A stretch of DNA of 64,000 nt, taken from Impatiens glandulifera. Lineage: Eukaryota > Streptophyta > Magnoliopsida > Ericales > Balsaminaceae. Under the pieces are notes generated by a model. That model was given only the letters and a program-made list of their open reading frames with translations, did no database searches and was not told where the DNA came from. Shown here one piece after another: positions 18,742-32,001 of this stretch (the first letter of the stretch is position 1; the number at the start of each line of letters is the position of its first letter). The position numbers were made by a program, and so were the translations under genes. Where the stretch lies: the NCBI RefSeq assembly GCF_907164915.1, contig NC_061862.1, positions 81,061,718 to 81,125,717 of the forward strand, in the 5' to 3' direction.

Positions 18742-21463
18742 ATCGGATCCCACTAAAAGAAGGCACCGAAGCTATGTGCTTACACCCCTATCGTTACCCA
18801 GCCCTACAGAAATCAGAAATTGAGAACTTAATCAATGATATTCTGGATAAGGGAATAATTAGAAAGAGTCGTAGTTCATTCGCTGCTCCCATGGTGTTAA
18901 TCAGAAAAAAAGACTTATCTTGGAGGATGTGTATCGATTATAGGAGGTTGAACTCAGTCACTATTAAAGAGAAGTTTTCGATTCCGGTGATAGAAGAATT
19001 GATGGAGGAGCTCCATGGATCCAAGGTTTTTCCAAACTGGATTTGAAATTTGGTTTTCACCAAATACAAATGTACCTAGGAGACTACCATAAGACTGCGT
19101 TCCGAAACTCATGAGGGCCTGTATGAGTTTCTGGTAATGCCATTTGGCTTGACAAATGCACCTTCCACCTTCCAAAGTTTGATGAATGATGTGTTGAAGC
19201 TATTTCTAAGGAAATTTGTGTTGGTTTCTTTGATGATATTCTAGTCTACAGTCCAAATTAGAAGAGCACATATTTCATCTAAGACAAGTGTTACTCATAT
19301 TACAGTAGCATCAATTAGTTTTAAATAAAGGGAAGTGCAGTTTTGGCTGTAATCAAATTGCATACCTGGGACAAATTTTGGATGAAAAGGGAATAACTGT
19401 AGATCTGGAGAAACTGGAAGCAATGAGCGCATGACCCGTTCCACAATCACCAAAACAACTGAAGGGATTCCTAGGCTTAACCGGGTATTACTGTAGATTC
19501 ATTAAGAAATACGGTTGTATTGCTCGACCCCTTACTTCTCTGCTGAAAAAGGGACAGTTTTGTTGGAACAAAGAAGCAGATGACGCATTTCAGTTGCTGA
19601 AACAAATGATGATATCCCCTCCAGTTCTGACGTTGCCCAATTTTCAAATTCTATTTTTTGTAAAGACGGACGCAAGCGGAGCAGGCATTGGTGTAGTGTT
19701 GATGCAGGGAGGTTGCCCAATAGCATTTATCAGCAAAGCTATCGAATCCAGGAAGCTTCCATCATCGACTTATGAAAAGGAACTAATGTCCTTAACATTT
19801 GCTGTGCAGAAGTGGAGAACCTACCTCAGATATAAATCATTTGTGGTGAAAACAGACCATAAAGCGCTTAAGTACCTGCTAGAACAAAGAGTTCATACTC
19901 CTGCACAAGAAAAGTGACTTTACAAATTGGTAGGTTATGATTTCACAGTTCAGTATAAAAAGGGAAAAGAGAACCTAGTGACAGATGCGTTATCCAAGCG
20001 AGATACAATGGTCCAATACACAGAAATTTCGGTATACCATACAGTTGTGCAAAAACAAATACAAGAAACATATGTCACAGATCTAAATTTGGTCAAGCTT
20101 GTTCAAGAAATAAGTGCTACATCTAATTCTCACTCAGATTTCACTTATATCGATGACACATTGAGAAGAACAGGGAAATTAGTAGTTGGACGAAACACTG
20201 AACTGAGGACCACACTAATAGCATCAATACATTGTGGTATAGAAGGGGGGCATTCAGGCTCACTGGTCACACAAAAAAAATTACAGCTAATATACTTTTG
20301 GTTAGGAATGACTAAGGATGTGCGGGAGTTTGTTCGAACCTGCGAGACATGTCAAAAGAATAAATCAGATAATATGGCATATAAAGGCAAGTTACAACCA
20401 TTAATAATTTCAAATCGATATTGGGAATCCATCTCCATGGATTTTATAGAAAATCTCCCCAAAACAAAAGGTAAATCTGTATTTTTTGTGGTGGTGGACA
20501 GACTGTCCAAGATGGCACACTTCATTAGCTTGCGACACCCATTTTCTACCAAAACAGTCGCTGAAGATTTTGTCAACAATGTCTCCAAACTTCATGGGAT
20601 GCCCCTGTCTATAGTTAGTGATCGAGATAAGGTGTTTCTCAGCACCTTTTGCAAGAATTTTGAAGATACAACAGGTGCAGCAAAATCTGTCAACAACATA
20701 TCATCCTCAATCAGACAGACAAATAGAAATTATAAACATATGTTTAGGCACTTACCTACGATGTATGGTTGGACAATCCTCCAAGGAATGGGTTCGTTGT
20801 TTGCCATTGGCTGAGTGGTGGTATAACACCAACTTCCATTCAACCATCCAAACTTCACCATTTGAAGATGTTTATGGGTATTTTCCACCAATTCACACCC
20901 CATATGTCGCTGGAGATTCAAGAGTTGAAGAAGTGGACCTAACTCTTTCTGCACGAGAAGAAACTCTCCAATTACTGAAGTTTTACCTGCAAAGAGCACA
21001 CAAAACCGAATGAAACAGGTGCAAGATAATAAAAGAACAAATGTGATACTAAAGGTAGGAGCTTGAGTCCTGTTAAAACTGCGGCCCTATAGACATTTAT
21101 CTGTTCGAAAATGTTTCCACAAGTTGTCTCCTAAATATTTTGGACCATTCAAAGTGTTAGAAATAATCGATAATGTGGCTTACAAACTAGAGCTAGGAGC
21201 TGGTGCAAAAATACATAATGTTTTTCACGTATCTTAGTTAAAGAGTTTCCAAGGCACCTCTACTGCCATTGTGGAAATCCCCCAAACCAAGAAAGTTGAC
21301 AGGAAAGGTAGGATAATAGGGGAACGAGAGGTCATATTTTGAAACAAAAAAAAGACACAAGTTTTGGTTGAATGGGAAGGTTCAGATCCTGAAGACAAAA
21401 CATGGGAAGAACATGGAAACAAACCAAAGCAAGAACTATTCGTCATGGACGACAAACGTTTTA
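18742..21463 (+). pseudogene. pol of element D: RT, RNase H, integrase, chromodomain-like tail; broken
   Basis: RT shows AAPMVLIRKKDLSWRMCIDY and, after a frameshift near 19030, [18 protein letters not shown] and FFDDILVYS (catalytic DD retained). RNase H follows (KTDASGAGIGVVL, TYEKELMSL, KTDHKALKYLL), then a TGA at 19915-19917 where W is usual. Integrase has the zinc finger (HSG, CETCQKNKSD), SMDFIENLP and VSDRDKVFLSTF. The third catalytic region is in another frame (TYHPQSDRQIEIIN). A chromodomain-like VLVEWEGSDPEDKTWEE ends the reading near 21410. At least four frameshifts or stops disable it. Confidence 0.87.
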
Positions 21464-21475
21464 AGGGGGGAATAA

Positions 21476-21842
21476 TGTTATATGCAGCTAATAATTTTAG
21501 TATAACTGTATGACAATTATGTTTATTGTGTGTGTTGTGTTTAAGATAAGTTTAATTATGGGTAATATAGACAGTTATATTAGTAACTGTCTGTGTAGTG
21601 GGTAGTTATGGAAGGTAGTTATGGAGCTGTAATGTTTGGGTATAAAATTCTCAAATCTATTTATCAATGATATGGAAAATCTTAAAGTTTGTTATGTACC
21701 TTTCTCTCCTTTTGGCTGTTAATCAATTGACAAATTTCTCATTCTTCTTCAGATCTCTTCTTATTCTTCAAAACTTTGCTTCCGCTGCCCTAAATCATCA
21801 AATCACATAATTCAGTACTTTGTCAAACCCTTACCTGTAACA
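21476..21842 (+). repeat. 3' LTR of element D
   Basis: A 367-bp repeat matching 16314-16683. The G-run purine tract at 21463-21475 precedes it. Confidence 0.88.
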
Positions 21843-22240
21843 AATTACTCATCTATTTTGCTAAACTTCTCGTGTGCATAATTTGAGTTATATAACTCCA
21901 TAAAATTAAACATGTCCCTTAGAAATAGGAAAGGAATATGCTTTCATTTCAGATGAAAAAAAATTAGAAATAAGTTTTTTATAAATTGGGTAAAATTGTC
22001 ATGTCTTAAGCCAGCAACTTTGTAGCAGTAGAGACCATCCATTTAGACGGGCGTTTGGGTCACATCACCGATGATCTTTCCCGCACAAAAATAAGCACCT
22101 AACCAATAATTTATGGCCAAGGAAAAAATAAAAGAAAAGAAACACTTTTTTCATAGTTTCTCGAGTAGTAAATTTGGTGACGACTAAAAACCGTAGCGGT
22201 AGAAGAGTCGAGGTAAGTACTATCGATTTACGGGTGTACA
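21843..22240. other. Non-coding stretch, nothing recognised
   Basis: AT-rich sequence between element D and repeat R1. No ORF of credible size or terminal repeat is visible. Confidence 0.45.
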
Positions 22241-22745
22241 TGTGGTTCTATTTTTTCCTGCTCTTCCCTCTCTGTAGAATTCTCTTCTTGCTCAAAATGG
22301 CCTCTAGGAGACGTTTAAGAAAGTCAGGCCTCGAGTCGAACAATTGGCACCCCAAATTTTCAAATTTCCAAAAACCAAAGTTTTGTTAGACAAATCACTC
22401 CTAACCGGTCATTGATTTTGTGCAAGAGATTAGAGAAAATGATCAACTTCCTTTTATGATCATTTCTCTTTTTTATTCATTAGAAATGGTCCACAAATGA
22501 CCATTTGAGATTTTTCAAAGAAGATGCTCATTTTTTTCTTTGGTTTCTGCTTACTACTGCTATCCTCCGAGGAAGAAGGAGAATCGGGGCATTGATGTTT
22601 TGATAAGCTTGAGCCCTGTTTGACATGCTTATTTATTTTATTTTTATGTAAAACAACACAATAACAAAATCAGTTAATAAATAGATATAATTTTTGTTTA
22701 GGGATTAACATATTAAAATTATAAATCTAGATATAAAATGTGGTT
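22241..22745. repeat. Dispersed repeat R1, uninterrupted copy
   Basis: This stretch is similar along its length to 29211-29256 joined to 42387-42835. Shared words include TGTGGTTCT, CTCGAG-CGAACAA, AACCGGTC and GCCCTGTTTGACAT. The second copy is split by element B. The class of repeat is unknown. A short open frame here is not credible as a gene. Confidence 0.65.
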
Positions 22746-25700
22746 GTCTCTCTCGGACAAAATTTAGAAATGACAATTGACTTTTAGAAAATACATGTCC
22801 AAGTTTGACAAAATACACATTATGTCTGCAAACAACCTAATTTATATTTTCCCTCATACTTGTTTTCTTTATTGAAAAAATTATTAATAGGACGGAAATA
22901 TAAAATTTGGCGATCAAATGATCGATGATACCCTAAATATGGTGCTTGTCAGGTGCCTTGTTGGAAGTTTTGGATCTTTAAAGATGTTTGTCTTGTTTCA
23001 TCTACGAGACGAGGTAAGATTGGCTTTTAACTTTGGATAATGTGTGATTAGTGACGTAAGTGTATCTTTTAGTCATGGATATCGAGATATTACAAAGCAC
23101 TTCACGAGGTTTGCGTCATCTTTTTTTGGGAATTAAAGTAGAACTAGAATGACACCCCACAACTATGCCCCATCGCTTAAACTCAATTTTTTTGCGTCAT
23201 CTTTTGGACCGATAAAAAAGGTGTATTAATATCACGCTATTATAGTTTGAGGATCGATTACGTGAGATATCCAATAGGTTCATTACTTTACAGATCAATG
23301 AATGCAATGTATTGATTTCATGTTACTATTGTCCGAAGTCCAACTACATGAGATAATCGAAGGGTTTATGTCCTTATATGTGTGGACGTCTTACACATAA
23401 ATTAATTCCTTGCTTACTATAGTCCAAAGACCAACTACACAAAATAGTCTATGGATTTTCATCATCTTTTGAATCTATGAAAACTATACATTAATCTCAC
23501 ACTACTATAGTCCGTAAACTAGCTATGTGAGATATCCAAGGGATTGTCACTCTTCCTCTAGTGGACGACTGTATTATTTTAACCTCATGATCCTAGTCTC
23601 AAATGTGCATCTAATTAGTTAGATTGTATATGTATAGTTAGTTCGAGTTACGTGACATACTTCGTGAGATTACTATAGGTTTTGCGTCAACTTGGTAAAT
23701 TGACATCTCCAATGTTTATCAGTCTTGTGATTACGTAGTTCAAGGAGTCAGTCGTTTGATTACACAAGGTTAGTTTGGGTTATATGATTTGCACTATGAA
23801 TGACTTACTACTTAATCTTTGCAACTACTCCATGCCTCGATTGGGCGCTGCTATACAAAGAGATATTCGATAATTGTTGGCGTATAAATCTCACAAAGGC
23901 TTAGAAATATGGAACTTAGAGGGTATAATCTTAAAGAGATTGTCTAAATCATTTCATCATTTTTGTTTTTACAATTTTTGGAATCTTTGGATTTGTTTTT
24001 TTACGAGAAAATGTTTTTCATCATAAAAATCAATGTTTCTCTTTTTTTGTTTGAAGACTCCAATGCTCCATTCATTTTTTGGAACATGCTCCTAGCACAT
24101 GACTAGTTTTTTCTTCTTTTCTCTCTCTTTTTTTTGTTTTCTTTTTTTATTGCGAGTTAAGACGTGTCTCGATCTATTTCGTTTTAGAATAGATTCTGGA
24201 TCAAAACATGTTCGAAATCTCATTTTGAGTGTCAATTTTTTGACTATTTCAAAATGAGGCCGATTTTCTTATCTTTTCATTTCGACGTAAATGCAATAAA
24301 AAATAAACTTGAATCTGTGCTCTCGCAATAATTTTAAAGGATTATTTTTTGTAAAAAGAATTTTTTTTCCAGCTCATTTTTGACGTCTAAAATTAAGCTT
24401 TAATTTTGCACCACATTCTTCAAAATTTTATTCTACTTCATTTATTCATTTTTTTAATTGGAGAGATTATCCATCATGATAGGCTTGAGAGCTCTTATTA
24501 TACTCGGGAATATTTTGATAAAATCAATAGACTAGTGTTGCTTTTAGACAATCAAGATATGAGTCTGAATGAACATCGAGTGATGATTTCAATATCTTAT
24601 CCACTTTGAATATTATTATATTTTTTTAGTGATTTGATATATTTGATAAAATTGATACACTTATGCTATTACTTTTAGCAATTAGAACGATAGTCTAGGT
24701 GAGTAATAAATGGTGATTTCTATATCTCAATAACGAGGTAAGTTTTTTTTAGTAGCATTAGTATATCTGATAGAATCGATGCAATCCCGTTATTGCCTTT
24801 GGGTAATAAAGACAAAGTCTATGTGAACAGGCAATGGTGATTTTAATGTCTCAACATTGGTGACTATTTTGACTCATTCATTTTTCTTAAGTCTCGAGTT
24901 TTGAATCACCTTCCAATTTTAGGAAGCGAAACAATTTTCCATAGTCATGTGGTTTAAGTTTTGACTTTTATATTTTCTACGAGCTTACTTTTTTCGTGAG
25001 CACACAAAGAAGTTGCAATTGAATATCTTTTACTCAAAATGTTAGACGATTATCGAGTTCATTTTAAAACCATTGTTGAAGGAACACTCTCATTTTGACT
25101 CGTACTTGTTTTCTAAAATCTATTTTTTTATTTCTTTTCTCTCTTTTGAGAGAGAGAGAGAGAGTTATTGGAGATATTTTCTCAGATTTTTAAAAAGTAA
25201 ATGATTACAATTAGGCCTCTAGAAAAAGTGTCTATCTATTCTCTCTCTCGAGGAATCAGATCGAAACGTAGTTCAATGTGTAAAAGCGTCAACTATATTT
25301 TTTAAATTCCCTAGTGTGAACTATGTTTTATTCGTTTTTATTCGAAAAATTTAGAATGCACTTTTTGAGATAAATGACTCACATGACCATTGCATTTTTG
25401 TTTATTTTAGATGTCTTATAATGCTTTATTGATGATATGTGTCTTATAACACATATTTTTTTTTATTACTTTTTGGTTTGAAAGACTTATAATACGTTAT
25501 TGGTGATACACATATTACATCGCATTGGGTTTGAAGTAATTTTTATCTAAAAGACAACTACTTATCTTTGTCATTATTCTTTTACGTTCGGGGAGGGATG
25601 CATCTAAAGATTCTGCACCTGCCAATTTGGTTGGTTGTATCAACTTTGTCATCCCTATTGAAAGAATTGGAATTGTAATCATTTTTACTTGATTATCCAA

Positions 25701-26159
25701 ATTCAAGTGTTTGTCAAAGATGACTTGGATTGACTTTGTCATTTTAGTTAATGCCTTGAGAATAACCGTGCCTTCTCACTGGATCCATTGCGTTTGAACG
25801 CATTTAAAGATGAATCATATCTTTCAATTAGACATGTCTTGGACTCTAATAGTCGGATATAGGGAACCTTTTGTGGAAAAATTCTCGTTTGGAATCAAGA
25901 GGATGAGAGCGAATATCTTGGTTTATAAAAACTTTTGGTATACGAACTATAGGTTCTTTGTCTAAAGAAGAAACTTGATGGTTAGTTAGTTAAAAACTTT
26001 TGGTATACGAACTATAGGTTTTTTTGTCTCAAACCAATTTTCTTTATCGTTATTCTTTTTTATTTTTTTAAGATTAGACATTTTATTTATATTTTCCAAA
26101 GAATGTCCCTAGTCTTGACATAGAGATTTTTTTTTTTTATAAAATAAGGATCATTGTCT
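22746..26159. other. Gene-free AT-rich repeat region
   Basis: No coding region is recognised. A GA microsatellite lies at 25148-25164. Near 25245 is CTCGAGGAATCAGATCG followed by AACGTAGTTC. Words of that kind recur in untranslated or LTR parts of plant gypsy elements, so part of this block may be old LTR material (inference). Confidence 0.4.
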
Positions 26160-27923
26160 TATTTATTTCTCACGTTTAAGAGGAATTTGATGATTGTGAC
26201 CGGGCCTAACTAATAGGCTGCCTATTTATCTTTTGACAAAGAATGTGGTCATGACGTAGGTCACTGTCATGAAAACTTTTTTCCTTTTTTTCGTGTTTCA
26301 TTTTTTATTTTATTTTTAGAATGTCTATTGTATGAACTAGAATTTTATTTTATTAGAAAATTCCTTAGCATGAACCTATGATTTAATTACCACTTATTTA
26401 TTTTGGTAATTTTTTTCATTCATTTTTAAAGTGCCTTTAAATTTTTATTCTTGTTGATATTGTTATCATTTTATTAATTATATTTGTTTATGTAAATATT
26501 TTCATGCAAATGATGTTAATGCATACGTATGCAAATGCAATCATACGAATGATCAATCATTTATAAATTCTTCATTCATTATATTTTTAGACTTTCAAGT
26601 GCACCATTACTCAAGTATGAGAAGAAATTTTATGCTCGGGTTTTTGAAAGATCTTTCATTGTCTTTCGTGATTTACCTAGATATTTAACTCACTAGCTTG
26701 AGTAGACATTGAGATTCTTCTTCCACAAGAATCGTTTTAGAGTCCCAGCATTGGTCTTGGTTTTTCGACATGGAGTCATTGTTTATTATCAAGAGAGCAT
26801 GTCCTAATTTTGTGCTCAAGTTTTTTTAGAGATACTTAACTGTCTCCCGTGATTAATCTTGGATGTTTGACTCACTAGATTTAGTAGACATAAAAATTCT
26901 TCTTCTATAAGTATCATCTTGGAGTCTAAGATTTAGTTGTAGTCTTGGACCTTAGTCAATGTTTATGTTCAAAAGATCATGTTCTAATTTGAAGACTGAT
27001 GAATGAGAATAATTATCATCTACTCTAGATCCATATCTAACCAACCTCATCATTTTCTTGATTTGTTCCAAGATGTTACATGATAGATCATTAGAGCCAT
27101 GTCAAAACTATAATAGGTCAATATAGTGAATCATCTCTTAGTTTCTTATACCGAGTTAACATTTCTTGCATTAATCCATTTATATGACCTACTATTCTAG
27201 CTACCCTTATTGTTCGAATGGAGTAAAAAATTCATTAAAAGGATATGACGAGGCTGCTTCAAGTTTGTTGAGCATACCAAATGTATGAGATATTTGAGGG
27301 GCAATGTTTATTCCAATTATTGTATCCGATCTCCAGTCAAACTCTAAGGATTTGATGTTGTTGGTTATGATCAAGAGATCATGTCATTCATTGAAGGTTG
27401 GTGAATGAGCATGACCATCATGAATCATGTATTCGTCTTTAACATTGTTGCACACTTGAGTTGCTTTGAGATGTCATTATGTATACCTATGATAGCTTGT
27501 CATAATTCCACCAAACTATAATAAGCATCATGTCAATGGAGTATATCATCTCTCAATTTTTACGTCGTAATATCATTTTTTACATGCTTGTATATTCATA
27601 ATACATTGCTCCATTGCCACATGATTAATTTTTCTAGTTAATCATTTTGTTCGAATAAAATCAAAAAATTTAAAAAGGATAAAATAGGTTTATGTAAATC
27701 ATGTTGAGCATACTAATCTATATGACAATAATGAACGATTTCAATTCTTGTTTTTTCATTTCTTATGATCATTGTGTGAATCACGATTTTTTTTTGCCTA
27801 AATGACATGATTGTCCATGTCTTAACAAAGGAGAGTCAAAATATCATGAATGTGTCTTTTTGAGTGACAATCTTTCAATGTCTATATGCAATGCAAATGT
27901 TGCGTATATGATGTCTAATCAAC
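26160..27923. repeat. Dispersed repeat R2, uninterrupted copy
   Basis: About 1.75 kb homologous to 61550-63291 in direct orientation. Both start near CACGTT-AAGAGGAATTTG and share ACTAATAGGCTGCCTA, ATGCATACGTATGCAAATGC and long later stretches with small indels. No protein is encoded. ACTAATAGGCTGCCTACGTATC-type words are common in plant LTR or leader sequences, which suggests an LTR-like origin (inference). Confidence 0.8.
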
Positions 27924-29210
27924 TACGTGACTTTTGTGATGTTTTAAATCAACAGATAATGATTTTGATTCGTCATGAAGAATATATAGATCACGAAAGT
28001 TTATTAAGAAGAGAAGTTGAATGAATCATATAATGATCTATGTCATTATTATGCACATACATGTTCCTAAAGGAAAATATGCGCACACTTTCCAACTCAT
28101 CATTTTTATTTAAAATTAAAGTATTATATGTGGGGGTTAGTCATATATCAAACGAATCGTTACAAACATTCACTCATCGTCATCGCCTTTGAAATTCACA
28201 TAGTGTTTTGCAACATATACAAAAGGCTTTACATTTAATACTTTGGAAAGAAAATAATTGATGAAAAATAAAACCAAGTCCTCTTTGAGCTCCTTCTTTC
28301 CTCGTCATTTGGTCTTTCACCTTATCCGTTTTCTTTGGCACGTCTCTTGTAGAAACTTAACAATAAATGTCAAATCTTTCTTGTCGAGTCTGTCATCGTC
28401 TTCATATCGTTCCACTTGAAAGAATGTGAGGCATATGATTTGTGGTTGATCATGCCCTTTATGGGTAAGCCATTTCCTCAAAGGGTGCTATCTCGTTTTA
28501 ATTTGAACATGTCATGGTTCAGCCCATAATGCTCGTGATTGATGATCTAAATCACTAAGAGTTGTGTCGTCGAACGTATATTTACCTACAAGAAAAACAC
28601 TATAGACAAACACAAGACATGCTATTTTTTTAAAAATTTAGAATGTATTCATGGACGTTTATCTCAACTATAATGCATACACGTATTTACATAAGTATAG
28701 TAGGCACATAAAGGCTACATACGTGGTTCTATTTCTTGGGCACGATGAACGATGAGTCTTGGGAGTAATGATCTGGTTTTTGTGTCTAAGTAAAATCATA
28801 AGAGAAAGTTAGCTCCCCAACATGTCAAGCGAAGCCATCAATGTAAAATAAGAGCATACCCTCGATCGGGAATTTCTACCCCGCCTTTAGTGCTACAAAC
28901 TCACTAAAAATATATTACTTTATACCTTATTTATTTATTTCATCCAAAAATATGCATTTAAAACTGAATCTAATAAACATGTGTTTAGTTTAGCTATCAA
29001 TCTGTTACTAAAGCATGCGTCTACGTTATTGTCATGGGTCTTAAATTTAAAATATGAAGAAAATTACTAGAACTATAGGCGAATAGCAATGCTCATAATT
29101 AATACACATATTACAAAAGGGTCTAGGAACAAATATTGGTCGATCTCACTATGAAAAGCAACCTCTAGCTTCAAAAGTTAAGGAATCTTAAAATCCAAAA
29201 GTGAAGCAAT
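27924..29210. other. Non-coding stretch, nothing recognised
   Basis: AT-rich sequence with no credible ORF or RNA gene. It may be the continuation of the R2 repeat that is lost from the other copy through a CACTA insertion. Confidence 0.4.
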
Positions 29211-29256
29211 TGTGGTTCTCTTTTTTTCTTCTTCTTCTTCCCTCTTTCATGCATTA
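29211..29256. repeat. Left part of R1 copy b, cut by element B
   Basis: TGTGGTTCTC followed by T-rich and CT-rich sequence matches 22241-22285. The rest of the same copy resumes at 42387, right of element B. Confidence 0.55.
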
Positions 29257-30315
29257 TGTTAGATAAATTAGACCGGTTAAAATAAGAACCTAACAAAACA
29301 AACTTCATGTGCAGGAGAACGGTTAAAGAACCAAGATCGGTTAAGCAATCCAACAGGCTAAGAATTCGACCAATCAGAAAGACATGACCGGTCAGAAGAG
29401 AAGGCCAAAACCGTTGGTCATCCGGTTAACATGAAACTATGAAAAACCAGAAGTCATCCGGTTAACCTAACAACCGATCGGTGCAAATAGATACTTTGAA
29501 TATCTGTTGAAGATGATAACAAAAGGACAGATCATAGTATTGCCATATTCATACAAGTTTGAGGACAATCTGGAAGCCAAACCTAGCTGAAGAGGAACCT
29601 AGCTGGTTTGACCTACACACTGGAAGCCTAAACCGCCAGGTCTGAAATACTGAACCTCTGCTCAACCAATCAGAATCAAGAAGAAGAAATGTGACCGTTG
29701 GCACATTTCACCTATAAAAGAAGGAGCTGAAGAGGAGTAAATGCAGTTACAAAAAGTTACTAGTTCTACCAACTACAAGCTCTAAGAATTATTAATTACA
29801 AGTTTATCTCTCTACAAGATTTAGAGCTCAAGTGTTCATTTGAAGTAAAATTACAATTTTGGTGAGAATTGTACGAGTGTTTATCGAGCAGAAAATAAGT
29901 CTCGATCGGATTGTGTTTGTGTATTCCTTAGTGAATATCCCTCTCGCGGTTTCGAGAGGAAGGGGTGACGTATGAGTTTTATCTCCGAACATCCATAAAA
30001 ACCTGTCTTGTCATTTACTTTCTGCCGGCTTTACATACTAACCGATCCTACCCAAACCGACTTACTGAGTCCCAAAACCGACCCATCAAATTCCAAACCG
30101 ACTTTATCCAAATCCGGTTCTATTCATCCTATGTACGTGCTGCTTCAACCTGAAACAAACCACTTCCGCACTTGAACTCAGTCCAAGGGTTTGTGACAGT
30201 TTGTGTAGTATTGAAACCCCGGTGCTAATCTCTAACCGGATTAATCACCAACATTTAAGTGACACGCGTTAACCGGTCAGACCCCGGTTCTCCAGCTGCG
30301 ACCTAGATCCTAACA
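29257..30315 (+). repeat. 5' LTR of element B
   Basis: A 1059-bp LTR running TGTTAGATAA to GATCCTAACA with TATAAAA at 29713-29719. Compared with the 3' LTR it lacks about 90 bp near 29560-29610, the segment that holds the CTGTAGAAGACCG to AAGTAAAAGACAAACC stretch at 41555-41670. Confidence 0.92.
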
Positions 30316-30317
30316 AT

Positions 30318-30328
30318 TGGTATCAGAT
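30318..30328 (+). other. Primer binding site (initiator Met tRNA)
   Basis: TGGTATCAGAT begins two bases after the 5' LTR. Ten of the eleven bases fit the plant initiator-Met PBS TGGTATCAGAG. Confidence 0.85.
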
Positions 30329-30354
30329 TAGTTAGTTTCAATACTCAAGTAAGC

Positions 30355-31998
30355 ATGTCTTTCGATAAGCCTCCAATGCTAGAAGGTGACGATTTTGTCA
30401 ACTGGAAGGCACGCATGCACCTGTACCTAATCACCATGGATGACAAGATGCAATTCATCCTGACTGAAAGACCGGTAAAGATTGATAAAGATAAGGAGGA
30501 ATGGACAAAAGAAGATAGGAGAAGAAACAATCTGGACAACCATGCTAGAAACCGAATCATTAACGGTTTAGACAGGAATACGTTTTGTAAGGTCAGAGAC
30601 TGCAAAACCGCAAAGGAAGTATGAGAAACGGTAATTCAAATTCATGAGGGAAATGAAAGAACCAAGGAAAACAAGATAATGGTGGCTACCCAGAAGTTTG
30701 AAAACATTAAGATGAAACCAGGAGAAACAATGAGGGAGTACAGTGACCGGTTCACAGATGTGATAGACGAGCTATCAACTCTTGGAAAGAAGTACGATAA
30801 CAAGGAAATCATCATGAAAGCATTAAGGTCTCTTCCAAGTGCATGGGACATAAAGACAAAGGTGATGAGGGAATCAAACTGCCTAAGTAAGATGAAGCTA
30901 CACGATGTATTCGAAAATCTTAAGGCATATGAGTTTGAAATGATATCTAGGACTGAAGATGAAGTTTCAGCCTCAACCTCTACTAAAGCCTTAGTCACAT
31001 CCATAGAACCGGTTGCTCCTGCACCGATCAGAACCGCTGAACAGTTCACCGAGGATGCCATGGCAATGCTTACACAAAAATTTGGCAGATTCATGAAAAG
31101 AAGCCAACCGACAAACAACAACTACAGTGCTAAATCTAATGTTAGATGTTATAACTGCAATTGTTTGAGACATTTCAGGTGGGAATACAGAAAACCAAGA
31201 CGGGATGACCGGAAACCGGACGATCAGAACCACCGAAATAACTATCAACAAACCGGTGAAGGAAGTTAAGTTCAGAAAGCACTAATAGCCGATGATGGAG
31301 GAAGCTTATGGGCTCACACTAATAGTGATGATGAACTCACATGTCTCATGGCAAATGAGGAACATGTATTTAACTCTCCCTGTGAAGAATTTCCTAAAGA
31401 TGAGTTATTTAATGCACTGAATGACATGGTAGCAGAGTATAAGAAACTATTAACCTTAATACCAACTCAACTCAACTTTAGAGCCGACCCCATAGCACCA
31501 ACCTTGACCGAACCAAAGACCATCCAACCTAATAAAATCCTAGAAACCGAGATAGCACCTGAATTATCCTCTAAGACCAAACAGTTCAAGGAGTCAGTTC
31601 AAGAGCTGACCGGAGAGGAAGATGCCCGAACTCAGTATCGAATAGCCGCATGGAAAAGATCCAGTGAAATGGTGAATCAGATGTCTAGGTACAAGAGACA
31701 TCCCAAATGCAAATTTGGTCTTGGGTACAAAGATAACAAATCCGCCAACCAGAACCATTCGGACAAAATGAAGCTTACAAAAGGCAACCTTCCCTTTGTA
31801 AGATTTGTCAAGAGTTCTTCAACCGATGATGAGGAACAAAGTGACTCAAAACCGGACTACGAAATAACTTATGTAAGTCCAACTGACTCCGAAAAATGGC
31901 TTCATCCTGAGAAAAGGAAAGCCAACCGGCCCAAAGGTAAGCAAGCCGATCCACGACCACATAGGATAAACCAAAGCCGCCACCAAATAAGGCACTCT
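30355..31998 (+). pseudogene. gag region of element B with internal stops
   Basis: One frame runs from the ATG at 30355 to about 32001 with stops TGA 30622-30624 and TAA 31267-31269. The opening is PPMLEGDDFVNWKARMHLYL, and KPGETMREYSDRFTDVIDEL and IIMKALRSLPSAWDIKTKV are the copia gag (UBN2) core. The zinc knuckle reads CYNCNCLRHFRWEY, so the last cysteine is a tyrosine. After the second stop, KALIADDGGSLWAHTNSDDE and a charged linker resemble the Sirevirus gag-pol link. The first stop falls where W is expected. Gag would form virus-like particles. Confidence 0.85.
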
Positions 31999-32001
31999 TA
32001 G

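Larger units (their letters stand above)
16314..21842 (+). mobile_element. Element D: Ty3/gypsy chromovirus, decayed
   Basis: Two LTRs (16314-16683, 16684-side PBS; and 21476-21842) are near-identical and both run TGTTA to AACA. The PBS-like TGGTATAAGAGCC starts at 16687 and differs from the initiator-Met site by one base. The purine tract AAGGGGGGAATAA precedes the 3' LTR. The gene order protease, RT, RNase H, integrase and chromodomain-like tail is that of Ty3/gypsy. Flanks GATTA (16309-16313) and AATTA (21843-21847) agree at four of five bases. The small LTRs suggest a Reina/Galadriel-like lineage (inference). A MITE interrupts pol at 18423-18741. Confidence 0.9.

Noticed and set aside
18690..19046. 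Open frame starting in the MITE and running into RT
   Set aside because: A chimera created by the MITE insertion; its first part is transposon end sequence.
31267..31269. Programmed stop readthrough between gag and the linker in element B
   Set aside because: The element has many other lesions, and no readthrough context is evident. Simple decay is more likely.
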